From the NCBI GenBank assembly GCA_964505385.1, contig CAZDIA010000005.1, positions 50,438 through 114,437 on the forward strand: a stretch of 64,000 nucleotides of DNA, in the 5' to 3' direction. Source of the DNA: SLJN01 sp964505385. GTDB taxonomy: Bacteria; Bacteroidota; Rhodothermia; Balneolales; Natronogracilivirgulaceae. Every line of letters starts with the position of its first letter. Position 1 is the first letter of the stretch. Under the pieces are notes generated by a model, which saw only the letters and a list, made by a program, of their open reading frames with translations, was not told the DNA's origin and ran no database searches. A program made the translations under genes and the position numbers. Of this stretch, positions 7,823 through 16,848 are shown piece by piece.

Positions 7823-10800
7823 ATGATTCGATCTGTTTACACGGCCTTCCTTGTTGCTTTTATTATATCGGCAATCAACTTCTCTCTCTACGCCCAACCC
7901 GGAAACCCTGATTACTGGCAGCAGAAAGTGGAGTATGAGATCGATGTCCATCTGGATGTTGACACCCATATAATGGAGGGTAATCAAAGTCTGGTTTATC
8001 ACAATAACTCACCTGATGAGCTGGATCACGTTTACTTTCACTTATACTTCAATGCGTTTCAACCGGGGAGTATGATGGATGTGCGCTCGCGGACAATCGT
8101 GGATCCTGACAGCCGTGTCCGGGATCGAATTTTGCATCTTAATGATGATGAAATCGGATATCAGGAAATCAAAAAAATCACCCAAAATGGGGAAAGTGTT
8201 CAAAAGCGGGTGGATCAGACGGTGATGAAAGTGTATCTGAATGAACCGGTTGGTCAGGGGGAAACCACTGAGTTTAATCTGGAGTTTGAAGCACAAGTGC
8301 CGAAACAGATCCGCCGAACAGGTCGCGATAACCGGGAAGGTATAGATTATTCAATGGCGCAGTGGTATCCGAAACTTGCTCAGTATGATCACGAAGGTTG
8401 GCATGCTGACCCGTATGTAGCACGTGAATTTCATGGCGTATTCGGAGATTTTGATGTTTACATTACATTGGATTCCAGCTATACGGTCGGTGGCACCGGT
8501 TATCTGCAAAATCCACAGCAGGTGGGGCATGGTTATGAAGACCCGGACGAACCGCTTGAACTGCCCGAAGGGGATGAGTTAACCTGGCATTTTTACGCCC
8601 CGGATGTGATCGACTTTATGTGGGGCGCAGATGATGAATACACTCACAAAATCAGCGAAATGGATGACGGAACAAAAATTCACTTGCTGTATGTGGAGCG
8701 CTCACGAACCCGAAACTGGGAGCTTCTGGATAGTTTTGTAGAAGATGCCATAGAGATGCTCAATGAAAAAATCGGTGATTATCCGTATGAGCAGTTTTCG
8801 GTTATTCAGGGTGGTGACGGGGGCATGGAGTATCCGATGAGCACTTTGGTTACCGGTCACCGGTCATTATACAGCCTTGTGAATGTAACCGTGCATGAGC
8901 TGGTGCATATGTGGTTTCAGACAACTATAGCCACCAATGAAACCCGGTATGCTTGGATGGATGAAGGCTTTACGGTTTATTTCACCGATATCATCATGAG
9001 TAAGTTGTTTGATTTTGACATGAATCCCCATCAGCAAACATACATGCGATATCTCGATGCCGTTTACAGCGGTCTTGAGGAGCCGGCTGATCAGCATTCG
9101 GATCATTTTCGAACCAACTTTGGATATAGCAGGGCTACGTATACAAAGGGATCGCTGTTTTTAAATCAGCTGGAGTATGTAGTGGGGGAGGAAACATTGA
9201 AGAATGCATTTCAAAAATATTATGAAAAGTGGAAGTTTGGTCATCCTACCCCCAATGACTTCAAACGGGTTGTGGAAAAAGAAAGCGGGATGATACTCGG
9301 CTGGTATTTTGATTATTACCTTGGCACAACCCGAACCATTGATTACAGTATTGAGAATCTGAGCCATCACGATGAGCAAGACAGCGCCACGGTCACTCTG
9401 GCGCGAGAGGATGAGGGAATCATGCCGATTGATCTGCAAGTAGAATTTGATGACGGAGATGAAAAACTGGTCTATATACCGTTGCACATGATGCAGGCGC
9501 GCAAGGAGGTCGAAAATGATGAAATTCCGCGCATTGAAGGTACGCCCTGGCCCTGGACTCATCCCTATTACGATATTACGATCCCGACAGAAGGCAGGGA
9601 GATTACCGCAATGGAGATTGATCCTTCAGGAAGAATGGCGGATGTAAACAGATTGACGAACCGGTATCCGTTTCCGATTGACAGCCGGTTTATGGCACCT
9701 GCATCACCGGATTGGAATCATTATGGATTGAGTTGGCGACCTGCTGCATGGTACGGGGAAAATGCCGGGTTACGAATCGGGGCAACACTTTACGGCTCAT
9801 ACATATTTAACCAGCATGCTATTGATGGCCGGCTTATGGTCACAAGCGGGCAGTTAGATGGATATCATATTGAAAACACCGATATTGATTATGAATTTCG
9901 ATACCGGAATAAAATTGAGGGTTTTGGTTTAAACACCTATTTGGAAGCCTCGGCACTTCGATACTATGGGGTTTTTGATACCCGGCTTTCGATATCACGT
10001 ATGCTCGGTGAATTCGGACGGCTTGAGCGAACGGAGCGATGGTTGTCACTCGATTTATTCCACCAGACACAAACTGCTGAGCGAACGGCCGACGGGCTGC
10101 GAAATACCTGGCAATCGGGTGATGTGTGGGGGATAGAAGCCGGCTATGAGTTTGAAGATCCGGATGTAAGCGGATTTGAAATCCGGGCGCGCGGATCAAG
10201 TTTCGGGCGGATTTTTTCATCTGCTCATGTATTTGCCCGGATGAATCATACATTTGACTTTACTGATTCCTGGTTGTTACGGGCGGGATCGGAGTTCGGA
10301 ACCGGGTCAGAATCTATGCCTGTGCAATACCGCTGGAGCGTCAGTCAACCTACCGGAGAAGAAATGTGGCGGAATCAAAGCTATTGGAGCGCAGCCAATA
10401 TTGATTCAGAATTAAATGAGGAGATTCAACTTGTTGCAAACCGCAACAACGGGTTGATCGGCTATGCCGTGCCGGGGATCGGCTCGCCTGACGTTTCCGG
10501 GAATAATATTTTGACGTTCACTCTGTGGAGCGATTGGTCTCCATTTTCCAATAGATATCTGAGACCGGCTACATTTGAATTGTTTGCCGGCGCCGGACGA
10601 AGCTGGCATGGCAATTTCATTGAAAACATGCCCGGGTTTGCCGGAAGCCGTAAAAACATACTTGCATCTTCCGGAGCCGGATTCAGGTATAAACTTGCGG
10701 ACTTACCCTTTTTAAGTGATTGGCGACCTCAAAGTCGTTTCATAGACGGGCTGGAGTTGAGTATCCGGTTCCCCTTCTATGTGAGAGAGGCAATTATAGA

Positions 10801-10849
10801 AGATGAATGGGATACACATTTTGTCATTGGCATAAGCGAGTCGTTTTGA
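7823..10849 (+). CDS. M1 family zinc metallopeptidase with probable C-terminal outer-membrane beta-barrel
   Basis: An aminopeptidase-type gluzincin of 1008 residues. Residues 1-24 form a Sec signal peptide. The exopeptidase motif GGMEYP (about 333-338) stands in for GAMEN, and zinc ligands are in HELVH (358-362) and Glu381 in WMDEG, exactly 18 residues after the second His. The M1 fold ends near 600. The last 380 or so residues alternate polar and hydrophobic/aromatic residues in many short strands and finish in SESF, a C-terminal Phe typical of barrel proteins handled by BAM. I infer a peptidase tethered to the outer membrane by its own barrel. It follows hemG by about 100 bases but faces other tasks, so it probably has its own promoter. 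Confidence 0.9.
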   Translation: MIRSVYTAFLVAFIISAINFSLYAQPGNPDYWQQKVEYEIDVHLDVDTHIMEGNQSLVYHNNSPDELDHVYFHLYFNAFQPGSMMDVRSRTIVDPDSRVRDRILHLNDDEIGYQEIKKITQNGESVQKRVDQTVMKVYLNEPVGQGETTEFNLEFEAQVPKQIRRTGRDNREGIDYSMAQWYPKLAQYDHEGWHADPYVAREFHGVFGDFDVYITLDSSYTVGGTGYLQNPQQVGHGYEDPDEPLELPEGDELTWHFYAPDVIDFMWGADDEYTHKISEMDDGTKIHLLYVERSRTRNWELLDSFVEDAIEMLNEKIGDYPYEQFSVIQGGDGGMEYPMSTLVTGHRSLYSLVNVTVHELVHMWFQTTIATNETRYAWMDEGFTVYFTDIIMSKLFDFDMNPHQQTYMRYLDAVYSGLEEPADQHSDHFRTNFGYSRATYTKGSLFLNQLEYVVGEETLKNAFQKYYEKWKFGHPTPNDFKRVVEKESGMILGWYFDYYLGTTRTIDYSIENLSHHDEQDSATVTLAREDEGIMPIDLQVEFDDGDEKLVYIPLHMMQARKEVENDEIPRIEGTPWPWTHPYYDITIPTEGREITAMEIDPSGRMADVNRLTNRYPFPIDSRFMAPASPDWNHYGLSWRPAAWYGENAGLRIGATLYGSYIFNQHAIDGRLMVTSGQLDGYHIENTDIDYEFRYRNKIEGFGLNTYLEASALRYYGVFDTRLSISRMLGEFGRLERTERWLSLDLFHQTQTAERTADGLRNTWQSGDVWGIEAGYEFEDPDVSGFEIRARGSSFGRIFSSAHVFARMNHTFDFTDSWLLRAGSEFGTGSESMPVQYRWSVSQPTGEEMWRNQSYWSAANIDSELNEEIQLVANRNNGLIGYAVPGIGSPDVSGNNILTFTLWSDWSPFSNRYLRPATFELFAGAGRSWHGNFIENMPGFAGSRKNILASSGAGFRYKLADLPFLSDWRPQSRFIDGLELSIRFPFYVREAIIEDEWDTHFVIGISESF

Positions 10850-10945
10850 GCAAGTAATACCAACTTTATTGCACGCTTCTAAAAAGATAACGGAGTTTAA
10901 AACCCCACTGCCATCACGGTTTATGCTGACATTCCGGCAGCCACA

Positions 10946-10983
10946 AAAAAGCCCCGACAGCGATGTGGCTGCCAGGGCTTTGA
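10946..10983 (-). terminator. Intrinsic terminator of the DEAD-box helicase gene
   Basis: On the minus strand the RNA folds as AAAGCCC...GGGCTTT with an inner CAGC/GCTG stem and a short loop, followed by a run of T residues. It begins only a few bases after the helicase stop codon. On the plus strand the hairpin lacks a T-tract, so it should act mainly on minus-strand transcripts. Confidence 0.85.
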
Positions 10984-10984
10984 A

Positions 10985-12760
10985 TTAACTGCCGAATATA
11001 GATTTTATCTTGCCCCAGACACCTTTTTTCTGCCCCTTTTGGATTTTATCCATATCCGGGCTTTTGACGTTGTCAATAGCTTCGCTACGGCTTTCTTGTT
11101 GTCCTTTTCTCTGTTGTTTTTTTCCGGGGCCCCGTTTTCTTCCTTTGGGATGCGGTCCGCTTTTACCTTTATGCCGTTTTTGTTGTTTATCTCCATCTTC
11201 CGGTTTCGTTCTGTCAGACCTTTTAGCTGAGGCTTTTCGCCGGTCCGAGCTTTTGTCTGAACCGGATGGTTTCCCTTTTTTACCCCGGCCACGACCGCCG
11301 GATTTCTGATCATCCCGGGATTGTTTTTTATTCTGATCGCCGGAATCCCCGTCCTGTTTTGCCTGAGGTGGTTTGCCGCCGCGGCGTTTTCTGCCACCCC
11401 GTTTACCCCGCTTACGGTTTCTGTTGTTCTGATTCGGATGATCTGAGTCGGAGCCGGATTCTTCCTTTTCTTTCTTTTTATCTTTGGTTTCAGTTTCGGT
11501 TTTCCGGCTTTTTGGTTCTTCCTTCGATCCAGGCTCGTCTTTTCGGCGCGGTTTGTCTTTTGTCTTCTGATGGTTACCGCCGGACTTTTTATCTGAGCTC
11601 TTTTGCCCGTTTGATACCTCTTCGGGCAGTTCCATTTTCTGAATTTTATCTCCCAGAGCTTTATAAATGTCGTGCATGTAGCGACGATCCTGTCCCGAAA
11701 CAAATGTGATCGCATCACCTGTCGCTTCGGCACGGGCAGTACGACCTACTCGGTGAATATAATCATCGGTATCATGGGGCACCGAGTAATTAATCACGTG
11801 CGAAACATTATCGATGTCTATTCCACGGGATATGACATCCGTTGCCACAATGATTTTATATTCGTTATTACGAAAGCTCTTCAGGGCGGCTTCCCGCTCT
11901 TCCTGACTTCGATCGCCATGTATGCTGGTAACACTCGCCCCTTTTTTCTTTAACTCATTAGCCAGCACATCAGCATTTCTCTTGGTGGATGTGAAGATTA
12001 TGGCTGAACTCCAATTCATTTCTTCAAAAAGATGAAGAGTAAGCTTGAGCTTGTCACGCTCATCAACGTTATAGACTTTTTGCCTGATGCCCTCAGCCGG
12101 TTTCATAGGAGAAGCGCTGATACGCACAGGCTTAGACATCATCGTATTGGCAAGCTGCTCAATTTTCGGCGGAATGGTAGCCGAAAACATTAGGTTTTGC
12201 CGTTCCTCCGGCAGACTTTTGATGATTTTCTTGATATCAGGAATGAAGCCCATATCCAGCATTCGGTCTGCTTCATCGAGAACCAGAAAATCGAGCTGGC
12301 TGAAATCCAGTGATTTTACTCTCATGAAATCCATCAGCCTGCCGGGAGTGGCTGTGATGATATTCACTTTGCGGTCAAGAGCTTTTTCCTGAATACCCCA
12401 GTCACCTCCGCCATAAATGGTAGATGACGGAATATCGGTATGGTAGCCCATACTCCAGAATTGTTCATCCACCTGCTGAGCAAGCTCCCGAGTAGGTGTA
12501 ATGATCAATGCCTGAATGGCATTTTTCTTGTTATTAAAAATCTGATTCAAAATCGGAATGGCAAAGGCGGCCGTTTTGCCTGTGCCTGTTGAGGCCGAGG
12601 CAATCAGATTTTCCCCTTTAAGAATTATGGGGATGCATTTTTCCTGGATATAAGTTGGTGTTTCGTAGCCTACATCCCTAAGTCCGTCTAATACTTCCTC
12701 ACTAAGTTTAAAGTCTGAAAAGGATGAAGATTCTTTAACTTCGTTTACTTCTTCTTTCAC
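10985..12760 (-). CDS. DEAD-box ATP-dependent RNA helicase with long basic tail
   Basis: An RNA helicase that unwinds structured RNA, probably in ribosome assembly or mRNA turnover (RhlE/DeaD-like). In order: Q motif and TPTYIQEK near 34-41, Walker A ASTGTGKT at 56-63, DEAD at 162-165, SAT at 193-195, and HRVGRTAR in the second RecA lobe. The core ends around residue 385. The remaining roughly 200 residues are a low-complexity tail of Lys, Arg, Gly, Ser and Asp/Glu, likely disordered and RNA-binding. The ATG at 12760 gives a short acidic leader before the Q motif. It is monocistronic, with a terminator directly downstream. Confidence 0.95.
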   Translation of the reverse strand: MKEEVNEVKESSSFSDFKLSEEVLDGLRDVGYETPTYIQEKCIPIILKGENLIASASTGTGKTAAFAIPILNQIFNNKKNAIQALIITPTRELAQQVDEQFWSMGYHTDIPSSTIYGGGDWGIQEKALDRKVNIITATPGRLMDFMRVKSLDFSQLDFLVLDEADRMLDMGFIPDIKKIIKSLPEERQNLMFSATIPPKIEQLANTMMSKPVRISASPMKPAEGIRQKVYNVDERDKLKLTLHLFEEMNWSSAIIFTSTKRNADVLANELKKKGASVTSIHGDRSQEEREAALKSFRNNEYKIIVATDVISRGIDIDNVSHVINYSVPHDTDDYIHRVGRTARAEATGDAITFVSGQDRRYMHDIYKALGDKIQKMELPEEVSNGQKSSDKKSGGNHQKTKDKPRRKDEPGSKEEPKSRKTETETKDKKKEKEESGSDSDHPNQNNRNRKRGKRGGRKRRGGKPPQAKQDGDSGDQNKKQSRDDQKSGGRGRGKKGKPSGSDKSSDRRKASAKRSDRTKPEDGDKQQKRHKGKSGPHPKGRKRGPGKKQQRKGQQESRSEAIDNVKSPDMDKIQKGQKKGVWGKIKSIFGS

Positions 12761-12876
12761 TTGGATATTATTTCTCTTTATGTTATAAATTCGCGCGCCA
12801 GAGTCACTGGGATTATAATTTACCAGGCTGCGTCGCAGCGTGTTATGAAGTAACCAATTGAAGTGTAGATCTCTCG

Positions 12877-12898
12877 CAGGAGAGTTTTGCCTCTCCTG
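12877..12898. repeat. Perfect 8-bp inverted repeat (hairpin)
   Basis: Arms CAGGAGAG and CTCTCCTG flank the six-base loop TTTTGC. There is no T-tract on either side, so it does not look like an ordinary terminator. It may be a short extragenic palindrome like the others in this spacer. No second copy was seen in the window. Confidence 0.6.
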
Positions 12899-13038
12899 AA
12901 CCGACCCGCTAATCAGAAAAAATCCACCATGATAAATCAGGTGCAGAAATCAAATTTCAAATTGAAAACTGTAAAATAGTGGCCGGTTTAACACTCTACT
13001 TTCGGGCAAATGTGCCAGCGCTTCAATGGTGTTAATTT

Positions 13039-13150
13039 GTGCCTCTAAGAAAATGCCAATATCATCGTTTCGCTCGTCCCGAATGATTCGGGACGAGCGC
13101 CTCAATCTTGGCGATTTCTTAGGGCACTTAGAGTTTTCTTACAAACACTA
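13039..13150. repeat. Inverted pair of the TTTCTTAGAGGCACTA repeat family
   Basis: Two copies of a dispersed repeat face each other. The left copy (13039-13080) is on the minus strand and the right copy (13089-13129) on the plus strand, with a related tail to 13150. Their junction is a perfect palindrome, CGCTCGTCCCGAA and TTCGGGACGAGCG around TGA (13071-13099). The wider arms, about 13047-13120, also match imperfectly. Plus-strand relatives occur at 16670-16712, 19127-19164, 31957-32000 and 34707-34750. The function is unknown; as RNA it would make a very stable hairpin. Confidence 0.8.
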
Positions 13151-13299
13151 AATATGTTGATATAATGGAAAAGAACGTCACGGTTCAACAATAGTTGAAT
13201 GTACCGGTTTTTGAATTTCGATTTGCCTGAAGGATATCAGATAAAACTGATAACTCAAAAGTTGAATCTGCCCGGATTATTGTGAAATAAGTAATTATT

Positions 13300-13323
13300 C
13301 CGGTACCAGCAGGTTGGTGCCGG
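13300..13323 (-). terminator. Possible terminator hairpin of the CPBP protease gene
   Basis: Arms CCGGTACCA and TGGTGCCGG pair over nine positions with one G-U, around a six-base loop, about 60 bases beyond the minus-strand stop at 13382. The following minus-strand sequence is AT-rich but has no clean T run, so termination is only a suggestion. Confidence 0.4.
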
Positions 13324-13381
13324 GCAAAACCGGGTAAATATTCAATCCATTACCTACAACAACGGCTATAAGTACCAAGTC

Positions 13382-14335
13382 TTATTTTTGGGTTTCATTT
13401 CCCGGAGTTTGCAAAATTTCGGGGGGATCGGTAAAGGTTTTATCAACCGAAATGCCTTTTTGTTTCTTGTTATAATAAACTAGGATCACTATGATCAACC
13501 CTAATATAACGACGGTGCCTGCCAATCCTCCTTCGGGACCGAAACGGCCGCCGGTCACCAACTCCGGTCCGTCAACTGAAGTTTGAATGATGGATTCCTG
13601 CACAGCTCTGCCACTCACCGCAAAGCCGAATATGCCGCCCTGGAAAAAATTCCAGCTAAAATGTAAACCGATTGGTAGAGCGAGGCTATTGGTTAAAATA
13701 TATGGTACACCAAGCATGATGCCGGCGATCGTAATATTTAAAGTGGATAGCCAGGTAGTATGAGGGTTGCCGATATGCAGAGCGCCGAATATAAGGGAAG
13801 TTATGGCGACGGCGATCATTGCTGCCTCGCGATTACTGAAACGGAATCGAAGCCCCTCTGCCAGGTTTTTGGTTTGATAGCCGCGTGCCAGAAGCTCCTC
13901 ATAAAATCCGACGGCAGCCATAGCCAGAAAATAACCTCCAAATACCACAAAAAACGGATAAGTGTGAGTGCGATCCCATCCCCACCCGGTAAATTCAACC
14001 CATCCGGCAGCCCTGTAGACTATAAATATGATCCCCATACCTAATAAACCAAGAATGATCCCGGCAGCCAGCTCACTCCACCATTGCGAATTGATGCGCA
14101 AACCGTATTCGGATAGTTTTCTTAGATCCATCAGATAGGCGGCAATCCAGATGCTCATTACAACGAAAACACCGCTGATGATAATGGATAAGTTGCCGTG
14201 GCCTTGCCAGTTATCAAGTATGCCCTGAGCAAATAACTGCCAGCCGCTCAACAGAATGAGCATCAAAATAAATTGAATAATCAAACGCCAGCCGGCACGC
14301 GGACGTCCATCTTCAGGGTTGGTAAATAATGACAT
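13382..14335 (-). CDS. CPBP-family intramembrane metalloprotease (CAAX-protease-like)
   Basis: An integral membrane protein of 317 residues with about eight hydrophobic helices. The CPBP (Abi/Rce1-like) signatures are all visible: GFYEELLARG with Glu146-Glu147 and Arg151, FGALHIGN with His187, and HFSWNFFQGG with His225 and Asn229. These form the glutamate/His metal-type active site of the family. Members cleave prenylated or membrane proteins in eukaryotes and act in bacteriocin immunity or processing in bacteria; the target here is unknown. It is a single gene with its start at ATG 14335. No bacteriocin-like small ORF was recognised next to it. Confidence 0.9.
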   Translation of the reverse strand: MSLFTNPEDGRPRAGWRLIIQFILMLILLSGWQLFAQGILDNWQGHGNLSIIISGVFVVMSIWIAAYLMDLRKLSEYGLRINSQWWSELAAGIILGLLGMGIIFIVYRAAGWVEFTGWGWDRTHTYPFFVVFGGYFLAMAAVGFYEELLARGYQTKNLAEGLRFRFSNREAAMIAVAITSLIFGALHIGNPHTTWLSTLNITIAGIMLGVPYILTNSLALPIGLHFSWNFFQGGIFGFAVSGRAVQESIIQTSVDGPELVTGGRFGPEGGLAGTVVILGLIIVILVYYNKKQKGISVDKTFTDPPEILQTPGNETQK

Positions 14336-14652
14336 TTAAGATTCCTTGGATTGGGTAATGAAAATGAAAGTTATGGTTTATGTGAATTATTTGAACAAAC
14401 AACTCAACTATTTTTAAAAATGGAGTTGATTTATATAGATTACCGAATCGATACCGAAAATCCAGTGGTCTTGCCAGGCAATCGCAAAGTTTGTAAGATC
14501 ATCACAAATAATGGATTGAAAAACTGCGTTTGAAAGAAGAAATATATGTCATGCAGCTGATTTAGTTACTTGCTTATCGATAAGCAATAATGTAAGCTCT
14601 GGCAATTAGTTGATCGTAAATCATACGCCCATTATTCAAGTATTGATATTTT
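14336..14652. other. Gene-free spacer with a perfect palindrome
   Basis: A 317-base divergent spacer. A 60-codon TTG-initiated frame at 14351-14533 has no recognisable features and is probably spurious. The notable element is the perfect palindrome at 14570-14587. Promoters for the CPBP gene (minus) and the SRAP gene (plus) should lie here. Confidence 0.7.
14570..14587. promoter_or_regulatory. Perfect 18-bp palindrome, candidate operator
   Basis: TTGCTTATCGATAAGCAA is a perfect dyad ending 65 bases before the ATG of the SRAP gene. There is no loop, so it looks like a dimer-binding operator and not an RNA hairpin. It does not match the classical CTGT-N8-ACAG or GAAC-N4-GTTC LexA boxes. The bound protein is unknown. 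Confidence 0.5.
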
Positions 14653-15339
14653 ATGTGCCAAAGATATACTTTATACGCTGAACTGGAATCGATTGAAGAA
14701 TATTTTGAATCCGTAAGTCGCGACAGTGTAAAGGAGAATTATAAACCAAACTATAATGTAGCTCCCGGTCATTCGATGCCTGTGGTATTGATGAGTAAAA
14801 CGAGAGAGAAGAAAATCGATATGTTAGACTGGGGGTTAATTTTAAGGGATTCTGCGGATGATTCCGGTGCTCTCGAAAATTTTAATGTTCCGGATGAAGA
14901 ACTTGAAAAGAAACCGGATTACAAAAAAGCATTTCAGCGAAAACGCTGTATCATTCCGGCTAATGGTTTTTATGAGTGGAAACAGTTGGAAAGCGTGCAG
15001 CTGCCGTTTTATATCCGCCTGCTCAACCAGGAATTATTCGGTATTGCCGGACTGTTTGACAAATGGACCTCACCTGAGGGTGAAGACCGATACACGTTCA
15101 CGATTCTTACCACGCAGGCCAATGCGTTGGTACAGCCGCTTCATACCCGTATGCCTGCTATTTTGCAGCCGGAACATTATGAGTACTGGCTGGATCCCAT
15201 GAATGCAGATTTTGAAGAGTTGCATGAAATACTACAGCCGTATCCTACTGAACAGATGGCGACTTACAGAGTTACCAATAAGGTTAATTCATTAGAAAAC
15301 AATGATGTAGAGCTCACACAACCGGTAATGCAGAAGTGA
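14653..15339 (+). CDS. SOS response-associated peptidase (SRAP; YedK/HMCES family)
   Basis: SRAP proteins crosslink to abasic sites in single-stranded DNA through Cys2 and shield them during repair. The start is fixed by this chemistry: ATG at 14653 gives MCQRYTLY with Cys2 after Met removal. Further signatures are PNYNVAPG (about 32-39), IPANGFYEWK with catalytic Glu108, TTQAN near 153-157, and HTRMP with His164. The 228 residues match the usual length. It stands alone behind a palindromic candidate operator. Annotation as a peptidase reflects autoprocessing of the N-terminal Met. Confidence 0.95.
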   Translation: MCQRYTLYAELESIEEYFESVSRDSVKENYKPNYNVAPGHSMPVVLMSKTREKKIDMLDWGLILRDSADDSGALENFNVPDEELEKKPDYKKAFQRKRCIIPANGFYEWKQLESVQLPFYIRLLNQELFGIAGLFDKWTSPEGEDRYTFTILTTQANALVQPLHTRMPAILQPEHYEYWLDPMNADFEELHEILQPYPTEQMATYRVTNKVNSLENNDVELTQPVMQK

Positions 15340-15431
15340 CACCTCATAATGTCAAGTCGTTAGTATATAAAACTGTAATTAGCGGGTTAGAAGGCAAGTT
15401 TTGATAACAGATTTTTTATAACACCTGAAAC

Positions 15432-16574
15432 ATGAATATTGTAATTGTAGGATATCCCACGTATGGCGGCAGCGGTGTGGTTGCCACAGAATTAGGTAAA
15501 GGGCTTGCTCACCGCGGGCACAGCGTCCATTTTTTAAGTTACGCTCGTCCTCAACGGCTTGATAGTATTGAAACCAATGTTTCGTATCATGAAGTAACGG
15601 TAAATGCCTATCCGCTGTTTGAATACCCGGCATACGACCTGGCGCTTGCCAGTTATATGGTCAATCTTACCAAGCATTCCGATATCGATATTTTCCATGT
15701 TCACTATGCTGTGCCGCATGCGACAAGCGCATTTCTTGCCAAAAAAATACTTGGTGACAAAGGCAGGAATATTCCGATCGTTACCACACTGCACGGCACC
15801 GATATTACCATTGTAGGAAGTGATCAGAATTACACTCCCGTAGTTGAATTTTCCATTAACCAGAGTAATGGAGTAACTGCAGTATCTGAGTATCTGAAAG
15901 AGGAGACGTACCGTCGATTCAAAATTGAAAATGATATTGAGGTGATACCAAACTTTGTGGAGATAGATCGGTTTCGAAAATCCAACAAAGAACATTTCAG
16001 GAAGGCGATTTGTCCGGATGGGGAAAAAATCGTTGTGCACGTTAGTAATTTTCGAAAGGTGAAACGTGTAACCGATGTGGTTGAAGTGTTTGCGAAGGTT
16101 TTGGAAAGCGATGTAGATGCCAAACTATTACTTGTAGGGGATGGCCCCGAAAGACAAAATGTGGAAGCAAAATGTCGTGAGCTGGGAGTTTGTTCCTATT
16201 GCCGTTTTCTCGGCAAGCAGGAAAAAGTTGAAGAAATACTCTCCATCTCCGATCTGTTTCTGATGCCATCCGGCTCCGAAACCTTTGGCTTGGCTGCTCT
16301 TGAAGCAATGAGTTGCAGTGTTCCGGTGGTTAGTTCAAATATCGGAGGGTTGCCTGAGCTCAATCATCATGGAAAAACCGGTTACTTAAGTGATTTGGGA
16401 GATGTTGATAAAATGGCAGAATACAGCGTAGCTCTGCTGAAAGATGAAAAACTTCATAAAGAAATTTCCGATAATGCCAGAGCACGTGCTGAATACTTTG
16501 AGCAAAGCAAAGTGATAGGGCAGTATGAAGCGTATTACAAAAAGGTGCTTGAGGAAATGCACGAAGTACAGTGA
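15432..16574 (+). CDS. bshA: N-acetyl-alpha-D-glucosaminyl L-malate synthase (bacillithiol step 1)
   Basis: BshA joins GlcNAc from UDP-GlcNAc to L-malate, the first step of the thiol bacillithiol. This 380-residue GT4 enzyme has the family's N-terminus MNIVIVGYPTYGGSGVVATE with the glycine-rich loop, HVHYAVPHA and TTLHGTDITIVG in the first lobe, NFVEIDRF at the hinge, and SGSETFGLAALEAM (EX7E type) in the second lobe. Length and motifs distinguish it from ordinary GT4 enzymes. bshB and bshC are not in this window. The gene is solitary, with about 90 bases from the preceding stop. Confidence 0.93.
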   Translation: MNIVIVGYPTYGGSGVVATELGKGLAHRGHSVHFLSYARPQRLDSIETNVSYHEVTVNAYPLFEYPAYDLALASYMVNLTKHSDIDIFHVHYAVPHATSAFLAKKILGDKGRNIPIVTTLHGTDITIVGSDQNYTPVVEFSINQSNGVTAVSEYLKEETYRRFKIENDIEVIPNFVEIDRFRKSNKEHFRKAICPDGEKIVVHVSNFRKVKRVTDVVEVFAKVLESDVDAKLLLVGDGPERQNVEAKCRELGVCSYCRFLGKQEKVEEILSISDLFLMPSGSETFGLAALEAMSCSVPVVSSNIGGLPELNHHGKTGYLSDLGDVDKMAEYSVALLKDEKLHKEISDNARARAEYFEQSKVIGQYEAYYKKVLEEMHEVQ

Positions 16575-16669
16575 ATAAAGACGTAAAGTGATCCATTCTT
16601 GATCAGTTCTTGTTAAGAATGCCTTTATTCGCACTATCTTACTTTTGCCATTCTTTCTCTCAGCTCAAA

Positions 16670-16712
16670 GTAGTTTTCTTAGGTCACTTAGAGCTTTGTT
16701 AAAGACACTAAT
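16670..16712 (+). repeat. Diverged copy of the TTTCTTAGAGGCACTA repeat family
   Basis: Within the 274-base spacer 16575-16848, this segment matches the tail of the copy at 13110-13150 base by base with few changes: TTTCTTAGG-x-CACTTAGAG is shared, and both end in ACACTAA. It lacks the GGGACGAGCG head. The rest of the spacer holds only AT-rich sequence and a weak CATTCTT/AAGAATG dyad at about 16593-16620. Confidence 0.65.
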
Positions 16713-16848
16713 TTAATTTGAGCAATTCTGAAAAGATTATTGAACCCTTTTTATTTTAGTTTAATACCTGAATCAATCATATTTGCTTGATCTCAAATTT
16801 TGTTGCAGATTGTGTAAAATTTTAATCACAACCATAAACTAAAAACAA

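Larger units (their letters stand above)
12761..13381. other. Gene-free spacer full of palindromes
   Basis: These 621 bases between two minus-strand genes hold no credible ORF. They contain a perfect hairpin CAGGAGAG-TTTTGC-CTCTCCTG at 12877-12898, a large imperfect palindrome at 13039-13129 described separately, and a hairpin at 13300-13323 just downstream of the CPBP protease gene. Presumably the helicase promoter lies near 12761-12830. Confidence 0.8.

Noticed and set aside
11266..11709. Long plus-strand frame opposite the helicase tail
   Set aside because: Antisense reading of a biased-composition tail; rich in Cys, Phe and Arg with no family signature.
11005..11733. 242-codon open frame on the minus strand inside the helicase
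   Set aside because: It is a frame-shifted reading of the helicase's low-complexity Lys/Arg/Gly-rich tail and has no independent features.
14351..14533. 60-codon frame between CPBP and SRAP genes
   Set aside because: TTG start, no recognisable domain, lies in an AT-rich divergent spacer.
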